From: Saksenaea vasiformis B4078
Taxonomy: Eukaryota; Mucoromycota; Mucoromycetes; Mucorales; Saksenaeaceae
Direction: 5' to 3'
NCBI GenBank assembly: GCA_000697055.1
Contig: JNDT01001921.1
Span: forward strand, 62,001-126,000
Length of the DNA: 64,000 bases
Shown one piece after another: positions 47,917 to 59,774 of the stretch (its first letter is position 1; each line of letters begins with the position of its first letter). The notes beneath the pieces were generated by a model. That model saw only the letters and a program-made list of their open reading frames with translations, had not been told where the DNA came from and did no database searches. A program made the position numbers and the translations under genes.

Positions 47917-49400
47917 CTTCACCGTTTCGACTTAGTAGATAACTGACATAACAATCCGCTTATGATCGCATTAGACCATTTGATATATCTGGATACTACA
48001 GGAGCAAATTTATTAGCATTGATATTATCAACTTGATTTTTGTAAAGAATATAAGAGTAGACAATCAATAAGAATCGTAATAGCAAGATTTATTTAGAAA
48101 CTATTAAATATGTAAAGACAGCTAACATAAATCCCATAAAGTCTATGTACTAAAATGAGGCAGTTAAATCCATACTAGGGTGCGCGATAAGGTCTTAGCA
48201 TGCTTTAAGCATAGTATTTATGAGAAATGTGTACCTCCAGATTATTGGTTTCTGAGTAAAACCCCGATGTATTCTACAGCAAAAATCAAAAAAAAAAGTT
48301 CCCAGAGATATTTTCTAAGTCTCACTTTTCTTGGTTTTCAGGAGTCTCAGGTCTGAATCTGGGCTTTAGGGAAAAGTATTTCTTTTCGAATAAACTTCCT
48401 TTCCTCTCCAGCTGCTTATGCTGATAACGATATTTTAATTTCAAAGATCATTATCAACATATAGTTGAGAAAGTCTGTATATTAGGGATATCTTTCATCC
48501 TGATATTGTCACTTTACTATGAATGGATCATAATTGAGAATACTAAATACTAAATACAGTCAATCTGTATTATGACCCAGTAACTTGGCAAAAATTTTTA
48601 CAATGATGCAGCCGATCCTCATTTGGTAAGTGCGGAGTTCAAAACTTTTAAAAACTTTTAAAAATGTATATTGCTTTGATATAGTTATGAAGTTATATAT
48701 ATCTGAGGCAATGTTAATGATTTTAAGAACTATGAAATTGTAAACGACTTGCAAATGCTACATTAGCAGTTTATCTTGAAGCAAAATTAACAATTTCAGT
48801 TTAGGAGAAGTTAGATACATACTGCAAATGACTGTAAGTAAGCTATTTATTCAGATTTGAAGCCTAGATATCATAGTAAATTACTGCAATATTACACTTA
48901 GCAAATTAAAAGATTTATTATTACCAACCTTACAACATTTCCTTTTATACTTAAAATGCCCTTATATTCAGTAAAAATGCGCACCTGTAGAACTTTCATG
49001 TTGATATATTTAACACTGCTATCTAAATAATAATTCTTAGCTTAAACCTAACTCATGCAGCTAACTGATGTACTAATGCCTAAAAATATGCTGTCAGAAG
49101 CTACTACGATCTCTACTACTATCTGATTATACTAGTATCCAGTAAGGATCGCTACATTAATTGAATATCAAAAATTAAAAATTTACTTTCACACTTTGCA
49201 AATTTGAAGACATTGAAGCCTTCTACTTGGTGTAACAGGTCGATTACTATTTTAGGCTAAAATATCAATTAAACAACAAATGACGTCAGCAAACAGGTTG
49301 GTCCAGCCAATAAGAAAAGCTTTAGATTCAATGCTGAATATTTTTTTCTTCCTTTTCGTTATATGGACTTCCTCCATAATTTTTTCATTCACATCTAATC

Positions 49401-51019
49401 ATGACGCTTGGTCAGGACGAATACTATGTAAGACTGGAATGACATGGATCTTGCGCTTCTGTAAATCTCAGAATTAGCGATCACTTAGTTACTCTGCTCA
49501 CAATAGGTCAAGCGAGTGGCAGGAAGAAAATATGATGTAGGTCTCAGCCTCCAGTTGCTGCCGTGCAGACAGTTCGGATATATGATCTTCCGCGTATTGA
49601 TTGTTCTCCAATCCTTAGGGAAAAACAGCCTTGTATTTAATTGAATGGGAAGACTATTCAAAGGAATACAATACGTGGGAGGCAGCTGAGAACCTACTTG
49701 TTGGCAACGAAAGCATGATCAAGGCGTTTGAACAGCAGCTTCTGCTAGAAAATCCACATCAACAAAGCATTTTGACCACTCATAACAAAACGTTGTTGCA
49801 GTTTACCTATGATCCAGACGCTGACGAAGACTCTGCTGAAGAAAGTTCAAAACCAGCAGTTGAAAATGTACATGAAGTCCCATCAACATCTAAAAGACCA
49901 AAAGTACTGGATCATGATACCAACGGCGCAGCAGCAAGAAAACTCGTGAAATTGCGAAACGGAGAGGTATTACTCGTAATAATGATCTTCTTTGCATCTA
50001 ACCAGTGGATATTGATAAGCATCGCATTGCGAAAAGCGTCCTTGACAAGTTTGAAAGAGCGATTGAATCATCTAAAGAAAAAGCCAAGGTACCGACAACA
50101 CTTACGTGTTAGGGCGTTACTGATTAATTTTTTTTGTTCCCAGATGCATAGTCAACATCCACTGGTGAAGCTGAAACCTGGTGTGCGCGTATTCAAAGAC
50201 GTTAAACCACCAGTGACAGTGGTCAACAATGTTGACAACGACACGTTTCCATCTGACTTTGTTTACGTCGACCGTCTTGTCCATTCTGCAGATGTGCCTG
50301 AGCCAGACCCGGAATTTCTTGTTGGCTGCCAAGATTGTGATGACCGGTGTCGTCACCAGTCGTTCGAAGGTTCATCTGAGTCCGTCTGTCACGAGTATCC
50401 ATCATATAACCGCCAAGGCCGTATCACCATTGCTCCCGGAGCGTCGATAACCGAGTGTAACCTACGATGTAAATGCAGCTCAGAATGCTACAATCGTGTG
50501 GTTCAGCGGGGCAGGAAAATACCACTTCAGATATTCAAGACCAAGGAGAAAGGATGGGGTGTGCAAGCAATGGCTGACATAAAGTGTGGAAAGTTCGTGG
50601 AAGAATACACTGGAGAAGTCATAGGAAACGTCGAAGGCGAATTCCGTGGTCAAATCTATGACCAACTTGGTTACAGCTACCTCTTTGATATGGATTACGC
50701 AGAAGACAACGAAACACCGGCTAAATATACCATCGATTCTTATGTTCTGGGTAATGCCAGCCATTTCTTCAACCACTCCTGCACTCCAAATCTTGGCGTC
50801 TACGCGGTTTTCTATGACAGTGCTGCGGCAGACTACCACCGTCTTGCGTTCTTCGCTGTCCGTGATATTAAGAAAGGGGAGGAGCTTACGTTCGACTACA
50901 TTGGCGACCGTCCCTCTGAATTGCAAGAGTTGGAAAGCAATAGCAAGAAACCGAAAAAGGCGGGAAAGTTCCCCTGTCGCTGTGGTGCTGCCGTGTGCCG
51001 GAAATGGATCTATATGTAA
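49401..51019 (+). CDS. clr4: Clr4/SUV39-type histone H3K9 methyltransferase
   Basis: Writes H3K9 methylation for heterochromatin. Exons 49401-49427, 49508-49537 and from 49619, with further introns likely at 49967-50005 and 50089-50143. The N-terminal chromodomain is assembled across three exons: DEYYVKRVAGRKYD, then LYLIEWEDYSKEYNTWEAAE. After a Ser/acidic linker come the pre-SET cysteines (CQDCDDRC, CNLRCKCSSEC), the SET domain with GWGVQAMADI, FFNHSCTPNL and ELTFDYIGD (AdoMet and catalytic residues), and post-SET CRCGAAVCRKWIYM, so all zinc-binding Cys are present. The frame stays open across the two putative later introns. The frame between them reads more like protein when shifted (DIDKHRIAKSVLDKF), which leaves that junction unresolved. 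The start ATG gives a very short N-terminus before the chromodomain. Confidence 0.93.
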
Positions 51020-53469
51020 CCTTTTTTCTTCCTCACCACAATCATCTTGATCTATCAATTTGTCTTCATGACATCAAGTTGTTTGTTGATATACTACCCT
51101 AGCATAGCAATGGAGCAACGTCCATGTGTAAATTTCAAAACTTAAAAAACATCAACTGTCGGCTTTAAATAGGCAGTCGTATGGGAACATTCTTAAACAA
51201 TTGACATGCCCTTTAGACAAAAGGAGGTTGCGCCCCAAATTGTTATTAACTCGGGGAATCTTTGAATCTCTTTCCTAACAAGTAACCTTATCAGTCTCGA
51301 TATGTATATAATACAGTGAATTGGCTTGCATTCGTTGTCTGAATATTACTATAAACATTTGTAGCGAAGCTGCACGATAGATGGATTATCTGATATGAAT
51401 GAAACGGTGGAGATTCAGTTTATTAGATGCGTATCACCAGTAGCAGTAAAGAAGACCATAATTATGTTATCTAGCAGTAGCGAACTGAGTGCTGCATGGC
51501 AGTGTTGATCGATATAAAACACAGACATCTCAAGGAATGCAGCGTAAGGAATCAAAACATCCATTATCACCAGCATTCAAAGCATCACTTATCGCTTGTT
51601 GCCTTTGATGCAACCGATAATAAATCCATTGATTCACTGAAACAAGCTGCACCACGTATAAGGAAATCACTTTGCTTGCTTGCAGTAAAGGTCAACTCGA
51701 GCCGTTACCAGGAACAATTATAAATATTTGATGAATGTACGCATTGCATAAAATGTTATTGCGGTTATCGTGACAATACAATAGCGTTAACAGTAAGTTG
51801 TCCTCATCACCCGTCAGTTATATCATCTCCGTCAAGAAAAAACATGTTTTTTTGTCTACAAGCGGTAGCAGTAAATTAATCACTATCCGTTTTTGATAAA
51901 GCAGAGTCTCGCAACACTTCTGCTACTCATTTTACTCATCTACACATCTACACATCTACACATCTTGATATCACACTTTGTTGGTTTCTGGTAATTGCAA
52001 CCTGTACGTTTCCTGACTTGGTTGCATAAATGAAAGTTGCACAATGCCGGATCACAGCAAGTAGGAGCACATTGTGAATTGACTGTAAATGGCTTCCTTG
52101 TCGCTCTAGACGAATTGGGCGTCCTAGGAAGAACTTGGAACCACCGAGAAACGTGTCTCTAAGCCCTGACATGCACGCATTCGACAGTAACAGATCTAGT
52201 TCCATACTAAGCCATTCTGTCAAACCGTGCACCAATACTCTGTAATCCATAAGAATACACAGAAGATCTAAAGCCTGAGTTTCTGCTGCTCATGAACAGG
52301 AATTGCTGGACACGAGCGTTCCGAATTGCTAATGAGTCGGACCTCGAGGAAGGATCTGTAAGTCTTCTGTCACAAGCTCAACTTAAGAATCTGTTTTTCC
52401 TTTTTTTTTGAAATAACGAGCAACAAATTCATGAGACGTTCAACCACTACTGCGACTGGATGAGAATGGATGGTGATGGGATTTGTATATATCGTTTTCT
52501 ACACTATATGGCAAACTTATAAATTTCTACCGCCGTAGTTGCAAAGTTGCAAGTAGATATGGAGAGATGATCCGGATTCCTAACTACTTTCCTAAATAGC
52601 TGTACCTGCAGATTTTCGATGTGCGCGCCTGTTCCTAATAAGTAACCCCGGGATACTTCACTGAATAGATTATCTAAAGGAATTTAGAGTAACGCTACGA
52701 AGTGCTCGCAATGTATAATGAATTAATAGAACTGCTAGCAGATAGTAGCTACAGGTATTCGACTATCGGGCTGGCGGTGGGGATGATGTCGAAGGATGAA
52801 ACTATCTTCGTTCGGTATTTGCCTTACAACTAGAAACTGCCGTGTATACAACTGGTTATTTAACATATGTTGCCGGTAAACGGATGTACATTAAAAAATA
52901 TGGAGTCGCGATGAACAGTTTCGGGGCAGAACAACTCATCGAGTCACACCGATGCATGATAGACCGACCTGCATGAAACGGTGCGATGATTCAATATACC
53001 TTGTGCGACACTTGTATTTTTCATTCGGTGATAACTGAAACGTTGTGAAGATAATATCTGGTACGACATCCTGCATCTTTACCGTTAAAGTATAAGACGG
53101 ATACATGTCAACAGATGTTAAAAGATAGAAAGAAGAGAAAAAGTGACAACGACGAATGGAACAAAAAGAAATCGTTCTGACATCTCACTGTTCTGATATG
53201 CTCATATTTACTGTAGCTACTATAACATAGGGTATAATCCACAAACATATCACAACCTCTTCTATACTACTAGCTTCATTTCTAGAAGTGTGGGTTGCGC
53301 CTAGCCAGAATCTAAAATTTTATGACTGACGTCATTTTGACTCCGGGGTGGGAAGGTGCGGCAGCGAAACATCAGTGTTGAATCGCGTCTGACTGTGAAA
53401 TCCCATAAAAATCTTTTAGCACAAACAACTTTTTCTCTTACCTAACACCTACCGTAAAGAAAGGACGCG
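51020..53469. other. Gene-poor region between clr4 and ATP19
   Basis: No gene I can support. Contains a partial family-2 repeat (52631-52691) and a short ACATCTAC direct repeat (about 51940-51963). A 100-codon minus-strand frame at 51948-52250 has no recognisable features. The last 150 bp should hold the ATP19 promoter and leader. Confidence 0.5.
52631..52691 (+). repeat. Diverged repeat family 2, copy 3 (partial)
   Basis: Shares GTTCCTAATAAGT and then ACTTCACTGAAT, GATTATCTAAAGG and TTTAGAGTAA with copy 2. It lies on the other side of the Clr4-like gene, about 4.8 kb from copy 2. Confidence 0.55.
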
Positions 53470-53734
53470 ATGGCTGGACATTACGTTATTGCTGGCAAGG
53501 CCATTCCCAACCACATCGTACGTGTCTACGCTCCGTTACACACGTGATAAACTGATTGTACCACTGTAGATCTCCATTGGCTTCATCAGTGCTTACGCTG
53601 CTGCCGGTGTTGCTTACACCATGCGACCCAAGGCTGCCCAGCCCGCCACTCCCCCAATTAAGGCCAGTTCTGCTGATGAGGAAGCTTTCATCCGTGAATT
53701 CTTGAAGCAAGCCGAGACCGAAGAGAAGCACTAA
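53470..53734 (+). CDS. ATP19: ATP synthase subunit k (Atp19-like)
   Basis: Small inner-membrane accessory subunit of the mitochondrial F1Fo ATP synthase, linked to dimer assembly. Two exons (53470-53517, 53570-53734) give 70 residues. The N-terminus MAGHYVIAGKAIPNHI matches the family's start, one membrane helix follows (ISIGFISAYAAAGVAYTM), and the acidic C-terminus DEEAFIREFLKQAE matches the family's DEEKFI-type end. The length agrees with yeast Atp19 (68 residues). The ATG is the first in the transcript. Confidence 0.85.
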
Positions 53735-53969
53735 GCCAATAACAAAATACAAGAGAAAAACCGCGTGCATTTCACAATTCTCCCAGCAATAAAAAACGTC
53801 GTTAGACAGATTGCATAAGTATATGCATCATAAAGATAGTATTATTTGTTCACAGACTTGCGAAACGCCTTTTCAAATTAATGATTGATGTCATGCATAT
53901 CGAGTGGATACAATCGCAACTTTATAATGAAAAACATGCGAGATGAACTGTATTATTAAAAAGGGAAGT

Positions 53970-54604
53970 CTAAGCAGATGGTCTGCTGGGATAAAGCTTG
54001 GATTTTGAGCATCTCACTGGCTTCCAGCTGATGTCCAACACACCGAGGTCAAGGTCACCACCTGGAGCGACTTTCTTGAAAGCAGCGGGGGTAAGATCAA
54101 TGGCCTTGCCGACCTTGCAGCCTGCGCACTTGTCTACAATCTTAACAACGACAGAGAGCTTCTTGTTCTTGTTGTTAGTGATCTTCATGCACTTGTAGCA
54201 GTTCTCGAATTTGTTCATGGCCTATCATACATCCCTATAAGATGACTTTTTCTCGTTTAGATTTCTATTTCTCGCTCACCATAGCACCGATCATAGAATG
54301 GACAGTAGCGTGGTAAGGAGGAAGTCCGTTGCGGTCGTAGCAAGCAGCGTTTCTCAGGTCACTTCCGGAGTACCTGAGGAAGCAAAAAAAAAAAAAAGTA
54401 AGCGTTGGAGTTGTTGCCGGGTGATCGATCCTACCAGGTACCACGACCACCACGCTTTGCGAGACCGAACTCGGTCATATTTCCCATCATCATCAACGTA
54501 GCAACTCCACGTCGTTCCAAACCAGCGTCTTCCTCTTCAGCATGAACTGAGGTCGTAAAGATGGCGACGAAAAGGCAAAATGTCAGGTACAGGAACGTTT
54601 TCAT
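53970..54604 (-). CDS. Secreted expansin/barwin-like protein (RlpA-type double-psi beta-barrel)
   Basis: Predicted secreted protein with a double-psi beta-barrel domain as in expansins, barwin and related cell-wall or effector-like proteins. Three exons (54604-54435, 54373-54280, 54221-53970) give 171 residues. Signal peptide MKTFLYLTFCLFVAIFTTSVHA, a propeptide region with LERRG and AKRGG that could be cut by a Kex2-like protease, then GTWYSGSDLRNAACYDRNG, MAMNKFENCYKC, VVKIVDKCAGCKVGKAIDLT and a C-terminal WKPVRC. The Cys pattern and the GxWY start and DKCxGC motifs are the usual signature. The C-terminal carbohydrate-binding domain of true expansins is absent. Confidence 0.85.
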
Positions 54605-55615
54605 TTCCGTAGTCTAAAGAATCAGAGAAAAAAAAAGAAGAAGAGAAAAGAGAAACAGAAATAAAGCGGGATTATGAGAGAAAATGGACGAGTTATAAGC
54701 GTGCCCACTTGGTAGTCGTGGCAACACAGAGTATATTAGAATATTGCCAGGGTTTTTTTTCGCCCGGATCTCATCACGTTTCCTTTTCTTCTCTTTCTTT
54801 TTTCAGACATTCTTCTTTCTGCTTGTCCCAAAAACCCGGTACTTCGTTTCTGGCTATAATGTTGGAAAGAAAATAGCAAACTAATGAAGAAGATCGACCA
54901 TTGTCCGATCTTGTCGTACGACATGATGTTGCTATTTCCGTCAAATTGATTGATGAAAAGAATCTCTCCAGGCCGACAGTTATCTACAAATTCTATACTA
55001 ATTTTTACATTCCGCTCGTATTTCCATATACAGGCTGTCGGGTTGAACCTAACTTGCGAGGTGGCCTCACAGACAAGAGCGTAGGGGTTGATAAAAAAGG
55101 AAAATTTCAGCATACTAATAATATATATATATATAAACGAGGATTTCTTTGTTTATGAACAATTTTTGTATATATTTTGAAAGGAACCAAGACGTTTCTT
55201 GCAGGATCATCCAGTCACCGTATAGTGATCGTTTTGCACTACAGAAATCTTCCTGAAAAAGCAGCCCCCCCAGTGTCGGAGAAGTGAAAAGGAAAATTAC
55301 ACAAAATATAATGTCTGCGTTACACGGACAACTTAAGCGGACGTCAAAAAGTGACACCATCCTTCCACGCAGCAAAAAGAACGTGATGTATGCTCTTTCT
55401 CCATTACGCTTTTTTCTTGGTCTAGAACAAATAAAGGAAACCACATCTCTTTGGTGCTACGTTAATTTAACCCAAATGCTTATTTTCGTAACAAAGCTCA
55501 GTTTGAGGTTCCATGTGACAACTCGATGCGTCTGAAGAACAACAGGAAGACCGCCACGTTAATCTAGAATTCAGTACCTGTCTGAATAAAAAGCTATATT
55601 GTAGAAACTTCTAGA
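54605..55615. other. Intergenic region
   Basis: Upstream of the secreted-protein gene and downstream of the TPR gene. A (TA)n stretch lies at about 55121-55135. Overlapping small frames on both strands between 54736 and 55535 show no family features; I call no gene. Confidence 0.5.
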
Positions 55616-58600
55616 TCAATGGACGATTGGCATGCGCTTGCGCCCATTTGTCGTGCGCCCTTTGCTGTCTGTCAGATCAACGGCGGGAATGCCCAATTCA
55701 TCACATCTGTTCAATGCAAGGCTCAAACGGACGGCCATACGATACTCAAAATCATATTTTGTACATGACATCGCCAACTGCCAAAGCTTTCGGCTTTTCT
55801 GGTAATTACCTAAGCCCCAAGCAGTTATTCCAGATTCTAACATGCAGATTCAGTATAACACGGAAATTTGATAGATATAACCATACCCCAATAGGCAAAT
55901 GGGACCACCCATGATTCATATTTGATGCAGTGCGTATGATCAAGGATCCAATTGAGATGCGCAATGCATTCATTGTGGCGTCCGAGAGCGTTGAGCACTG
56001 CCGATTTCGTCAATAACAGGACCGCACGCTGATCATAATAATCTGGTGGGTTCGTGGTTGGCACGAGCTCACGCAGACGGATGTTGTACTCCAGCTTTTC
56101 ACGTTCATAGATCATTTCCAACGTTTGCTGAACCTTGTCGAGACATTTTTCAAGTATATCTTCCTCCATCTGTTCAAACGCGTTCCAAACAAGTAAGAGC
56201 TCGAGACCCGGCAGACTAAAGTCCATGTCTTGATAGCCACTACGCTGGAAGAATTCGACCTTCTTTTGGACATAAGCGTCAATGTACGTCTTTCGTCCTG
56301 GTTGTTCTTTGGCTAGCTGGGGAACTTCAGCGAAAGCAAGAATTCCTTCAGTACGTTGGCCTAACATTTCCCGACAGGCACCAACGAAGTATTTAGAAAA
56401 TGCAGGAGACCAATAATGCTCTCGGCTCAGCTTTTCAAAGTAGCTTGCCGCACCCTCCCAATCTAGCTGCAACGCAAGATTGAATCCAATTTCATAATCT
56501 GCCATCTGTTTCATGGCTACTTCTGCCCATTCTCCACGGCTTGAATCTGCTGCATAATTAAATGACTGAATGGACAATGGTATGTTGCGCGCCGTGCGAG
56601 CAATACGAGCAGCAAAAAACAGGAAAAAGCATGAATTAGGATGATGTTTTTGAGCATCAAGAAGACACTCGATGGCGGGGCCCATCATCTCCGCATATAT
56701 CTGTGGCGCGAATGACGTAAGGATCGAATAATACCCCAAAAGGCTGTAGTGCACTGGTCAGTTTCTACGCTTGCTCAGCACAGGAGACTTACGTCAAAGA
56801 TGCAAGGGGCGAACGGATACCCCGTCCTTCAAGGCTCAGTTTCAGAAGAGCAAATGCCAATTGTTTGTCACTTTTCCATCCAAGAACTGAAAATATCTTG
56901 AGGATCTTAGGTGGCATAGAGGACAGGAGAAGATGTACCGCGCCAATGCCAAACTGAATTGCAGACACTGTGTCGCGATCCATGTACTTGGTAAACTCCT
57001 GACCCATTCGCTTGTACTCTTGCCACACAATACTATAGCTGTTGTACGCTGCAGTTATCTCCTATTTAGTATAGCTTACATTAATTATGTTGCCCCACCT
57101 CTGCGCAAGTTCAATCCACATCGTAAGTATCCAGTAACCCCTTCTTGCGTCATTTGCAGCACACCCATCAACAAGCAACATTCAGCTTTGATCACATGGG
57201 CTCGAAGAACACCATTGGGCGTGAAAACAGGTGCTTCACCTGAGCCACCTGCACTATTGCTACGGGTTGCTGCTGGAGGGTTCGCTGGAAGCCCTGTGTT
57301 GTTCATGCTAAGGAAGGAGGTGAAGTATTGCGCAAATGAATCCTTGAAAGGCTTCTTAAATGAGGTATTTTCGATTTGACTTTTAGCAACGGTATATGCT
57401 GTTGCAAGCGCGTCCATAGCAACTTGCATGTCTTGCTCATGGTATGTCTATTAGTAGTTTAGCTCGTGTGCTTTTGTTACCATTGCAGAAGCTGGCACAA
57501 CCTACCATCATTGCTAAGAAGAAACACATGTTACTAGCTACCCTTATATGTTAATTTTTCATCTTACCTTTGATAAATGCCATCGAACCAAGTCCCAGCG
57601 CATACAAAGGATCGCTGTCGAATCAAGTATGTTATTCATCTTATCTTTGGCTAATCTGGTCCTTACATTGCAGCTTTGGTCTGGAAAACGGCTTTCGCCT
57701 TCATAAACTTGTTATCGAACAAGTATTGCATTCCTTCTCTCACAGGCTCATCTACGACATAGAATCAGTTGTGGTTACCGCGTCCAACAGCTTGCAATTT
57801 ACCTGCTTCCTCCTGTTCCCGAGGACCCAAATGATTGGGTGGTATATCGCTTGGGTTGACTAACTGGATTGCGATCACATTGTCACGGAACACATCGAGG
57901 TCAACCGGTTCCTCGATCGGATATTCGAACTCATGACTGCGGGTCTCTCGTTCGCGATCTTCAGAGGCGATTCTTTCTGTACCAGGTGCGTAAGGTTTGT
58001 CGCTCGAGTGATTCACTTCCCGGGCAGAATCTTCCATTGCTGGTAAAATTTCTCCTAAACGGTCTTCCATATGTTGTACATCCTGGCTGCCATGAGGACC
58101 CAAACCTTCTCCGGCTTCTTCTGAAGAAACAGATTGCGAAGTAACAAATATACCGCTATCTTTACTTTTTATCTTTTCGTCTTCATCTGCGTTGATTATA
58201 TCATGACCGTGTTCATAATCAGCGCTGCAAGTATGTAATCCATCACTTATGCTGGCATCGCGGTCTTTGCTGTCGTTTACTTCCACAGTAGGCTCCATAT
58301 TCTCTAGAACTTCCTTCTCATGCTTATCTGATTGCTCCGTTTCGTCTCTGCTTGAAACGCTCTTTTGTTGTGATGAATCGTTATCATAGGACTGTGGTTC
58401 CACGCGATCTGCAGGCGAAGATACATCTGTGGATGTATCCAGATTCCCCGTCGGTGGGACCTTTGGATGAGTCTCATCACCAGTCGTGGACGTTGCCATT
58501 ACTTGATCAGCGGTGTTAACGCCGATATCCATCTTAATCCTATCAGTCGCTGGTTCTGTCACCGCGACCTGAGCCTTTATTTCGGGAAGATTCGCAGCAG

Positions 58601-59774
58601 GTGTTTCCTTCTCCTCCACTTTTTGGTCAACCGACACAGGTTCTTTCTCTTTCTCTGAACTTCCTGTGTCTAGTACCGTTCCAGTTCCCTCTTGTTCTAT
58701 TTGTTCCATGTGGTGCGCTTTCACAGATGTTGCTGCAGTTTCTTGTCGCTCTTTCTCATCAAACACACTCGCAATCATCGGTTCAGGTTTTTTGACATCC
58801 TCTTCACTAGGTCCTTTTACAGTATCTGAATCCATTTCCTTTGTGCCTTCTGCAGCATGCTGCTTATCCTTTTCCTCTGTGCTCCCCATATTCGTTGTCT
58901 TTACTGCCTTGTTCTCTTCTTTTTTGTCAATAGGCGGGCTAATAGTATCGGCCTCTGTAGAATGTGTAGTTCCTGTTGCTATCTTTTTGCCTTTCTTTGC
59001 CGTATCAAGCACATTTTCCTCCTGCGGGTCCTCATCTTTTACATCAGATGCCTTTGGCGGTGCATCTTCCTTCTGTTTCTCGGATAGCTCTTCCAAAGAA
59101 GCTACTTCTTTCACTATGGTACCCTGCGAAGCGCTGTCTTCTGTGCCCACATCCTTTTCTTTTCCTGGAATATCATTACCAACAGGATCTTGATGGATAC
59201 TTTCTGCATCTTTGGTACCATCATCTGACGCCGCGATTTCTTTCTCTTTCCTAACGTCATCTGATGTCTTGGATGGAACATATTCCTCTTCAGGTTTTGC
59301 GCGGATTTCAAGCGCTTCGATTTCGGCTACCAGATCGGGCCCTTTGCTCTTCGTCGCCTCGTTGGAGTTTTGTGAAGTCGATGAAGAAACAGGTATGTCG
59401 TCTTGCACATCCATCTCGTCGTCATAAGCATCCTCAAAAATCTCACTTGCGGAGTCCAAGCCGACAGTAGAAGAAGCTCGAGAGCGTGCTCGAGGAGTGG
59501 ACGCTTCGTCGTCGTTGTTTTCTTCAGCGGCGGCAACTTTCTCGGTGGGTGCACTTGCAGGCTCAGCTGCTGGCTTACTCTCGGTTTGTTGCTGCGGTGC
59601 TTTGGATTCGACTACGCTACCATTCTCAGATGGGGCTAATGATTGGCGCGATTCTTGCGATTGTGATGATGCGACGGATGCCGGTCGGCTCGAAGATTTG
59701 CTTCGAATGCTGATGCCTTTCCAAGCTGTCTTTTTAGTGTTCCCGGAAGCTTTAGTTGAAGATCCTCTGGCCAT
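55616..59774 (-). CDS. IML2: Iml2/TTC39-type TPR protein with long acidic N-terminal extension
   Basis: The C-terminal part matches the Iml2/TTC39 family (a TPR-like outer-mitochondrial or cytosolic protein; yeast Iml2 is linked to clearing inclusion bodies with lipid droplets). Exon 1 (59774-57803) alone encodes 657 residues of disordered sequence rich in Glu, Lys, Ser and Thr. Its end (VDLDVFRDNVIAIQLVNPSD) joins in phase 1 to exon 2 at 57751 (EPVREGMQYLFDNKF). Later blocks include MDPLYALGLGSMAFIKAM, PNGVLRAHVIKAECCLLMG, RMGQEFTKYMD, FGIGAVHLLLSSMPPKILK and LLGYYSILTSFAPQIYAE. The C-terminus continues with SYFEKLSREHYWSPAFSKYF and the last exon (55836-55616, ITAWGLGNYQKSRKLWQLA). The join across 57802-57752 makes one gene rather than two, but an independent upstream gene cannot be fully excluded. 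Confidence 0.78.

Larger units (their letters stand above)
41246..49400. other. Gene-poor, AT-rich island with decayed repeats
   Basis: About 8.2 kb without a gene I can support. It is more AT-rich than the flanks from about 43.4 kb on and contains diverged repeat copies listed separately. A coding-like piece lies at 41575-41790 on the minus strand (72 residues, including KSTERRKSRKQSDSRY and GAPFVLTDQMADNSDN), and a second on the same strand near 41835-41910 reads TIPCCPTGHVGTFADRPSKK. They may be exons of a decayed gene, but no complete frame could be built. Confidence 0.55.

Noticed and set aside
54736..55535. Small overlapping ORFs on both strands, up to 125 codons
   Set aside because: No family signature and no splice-compatible neighbours; composition is that of intergenic DNA.
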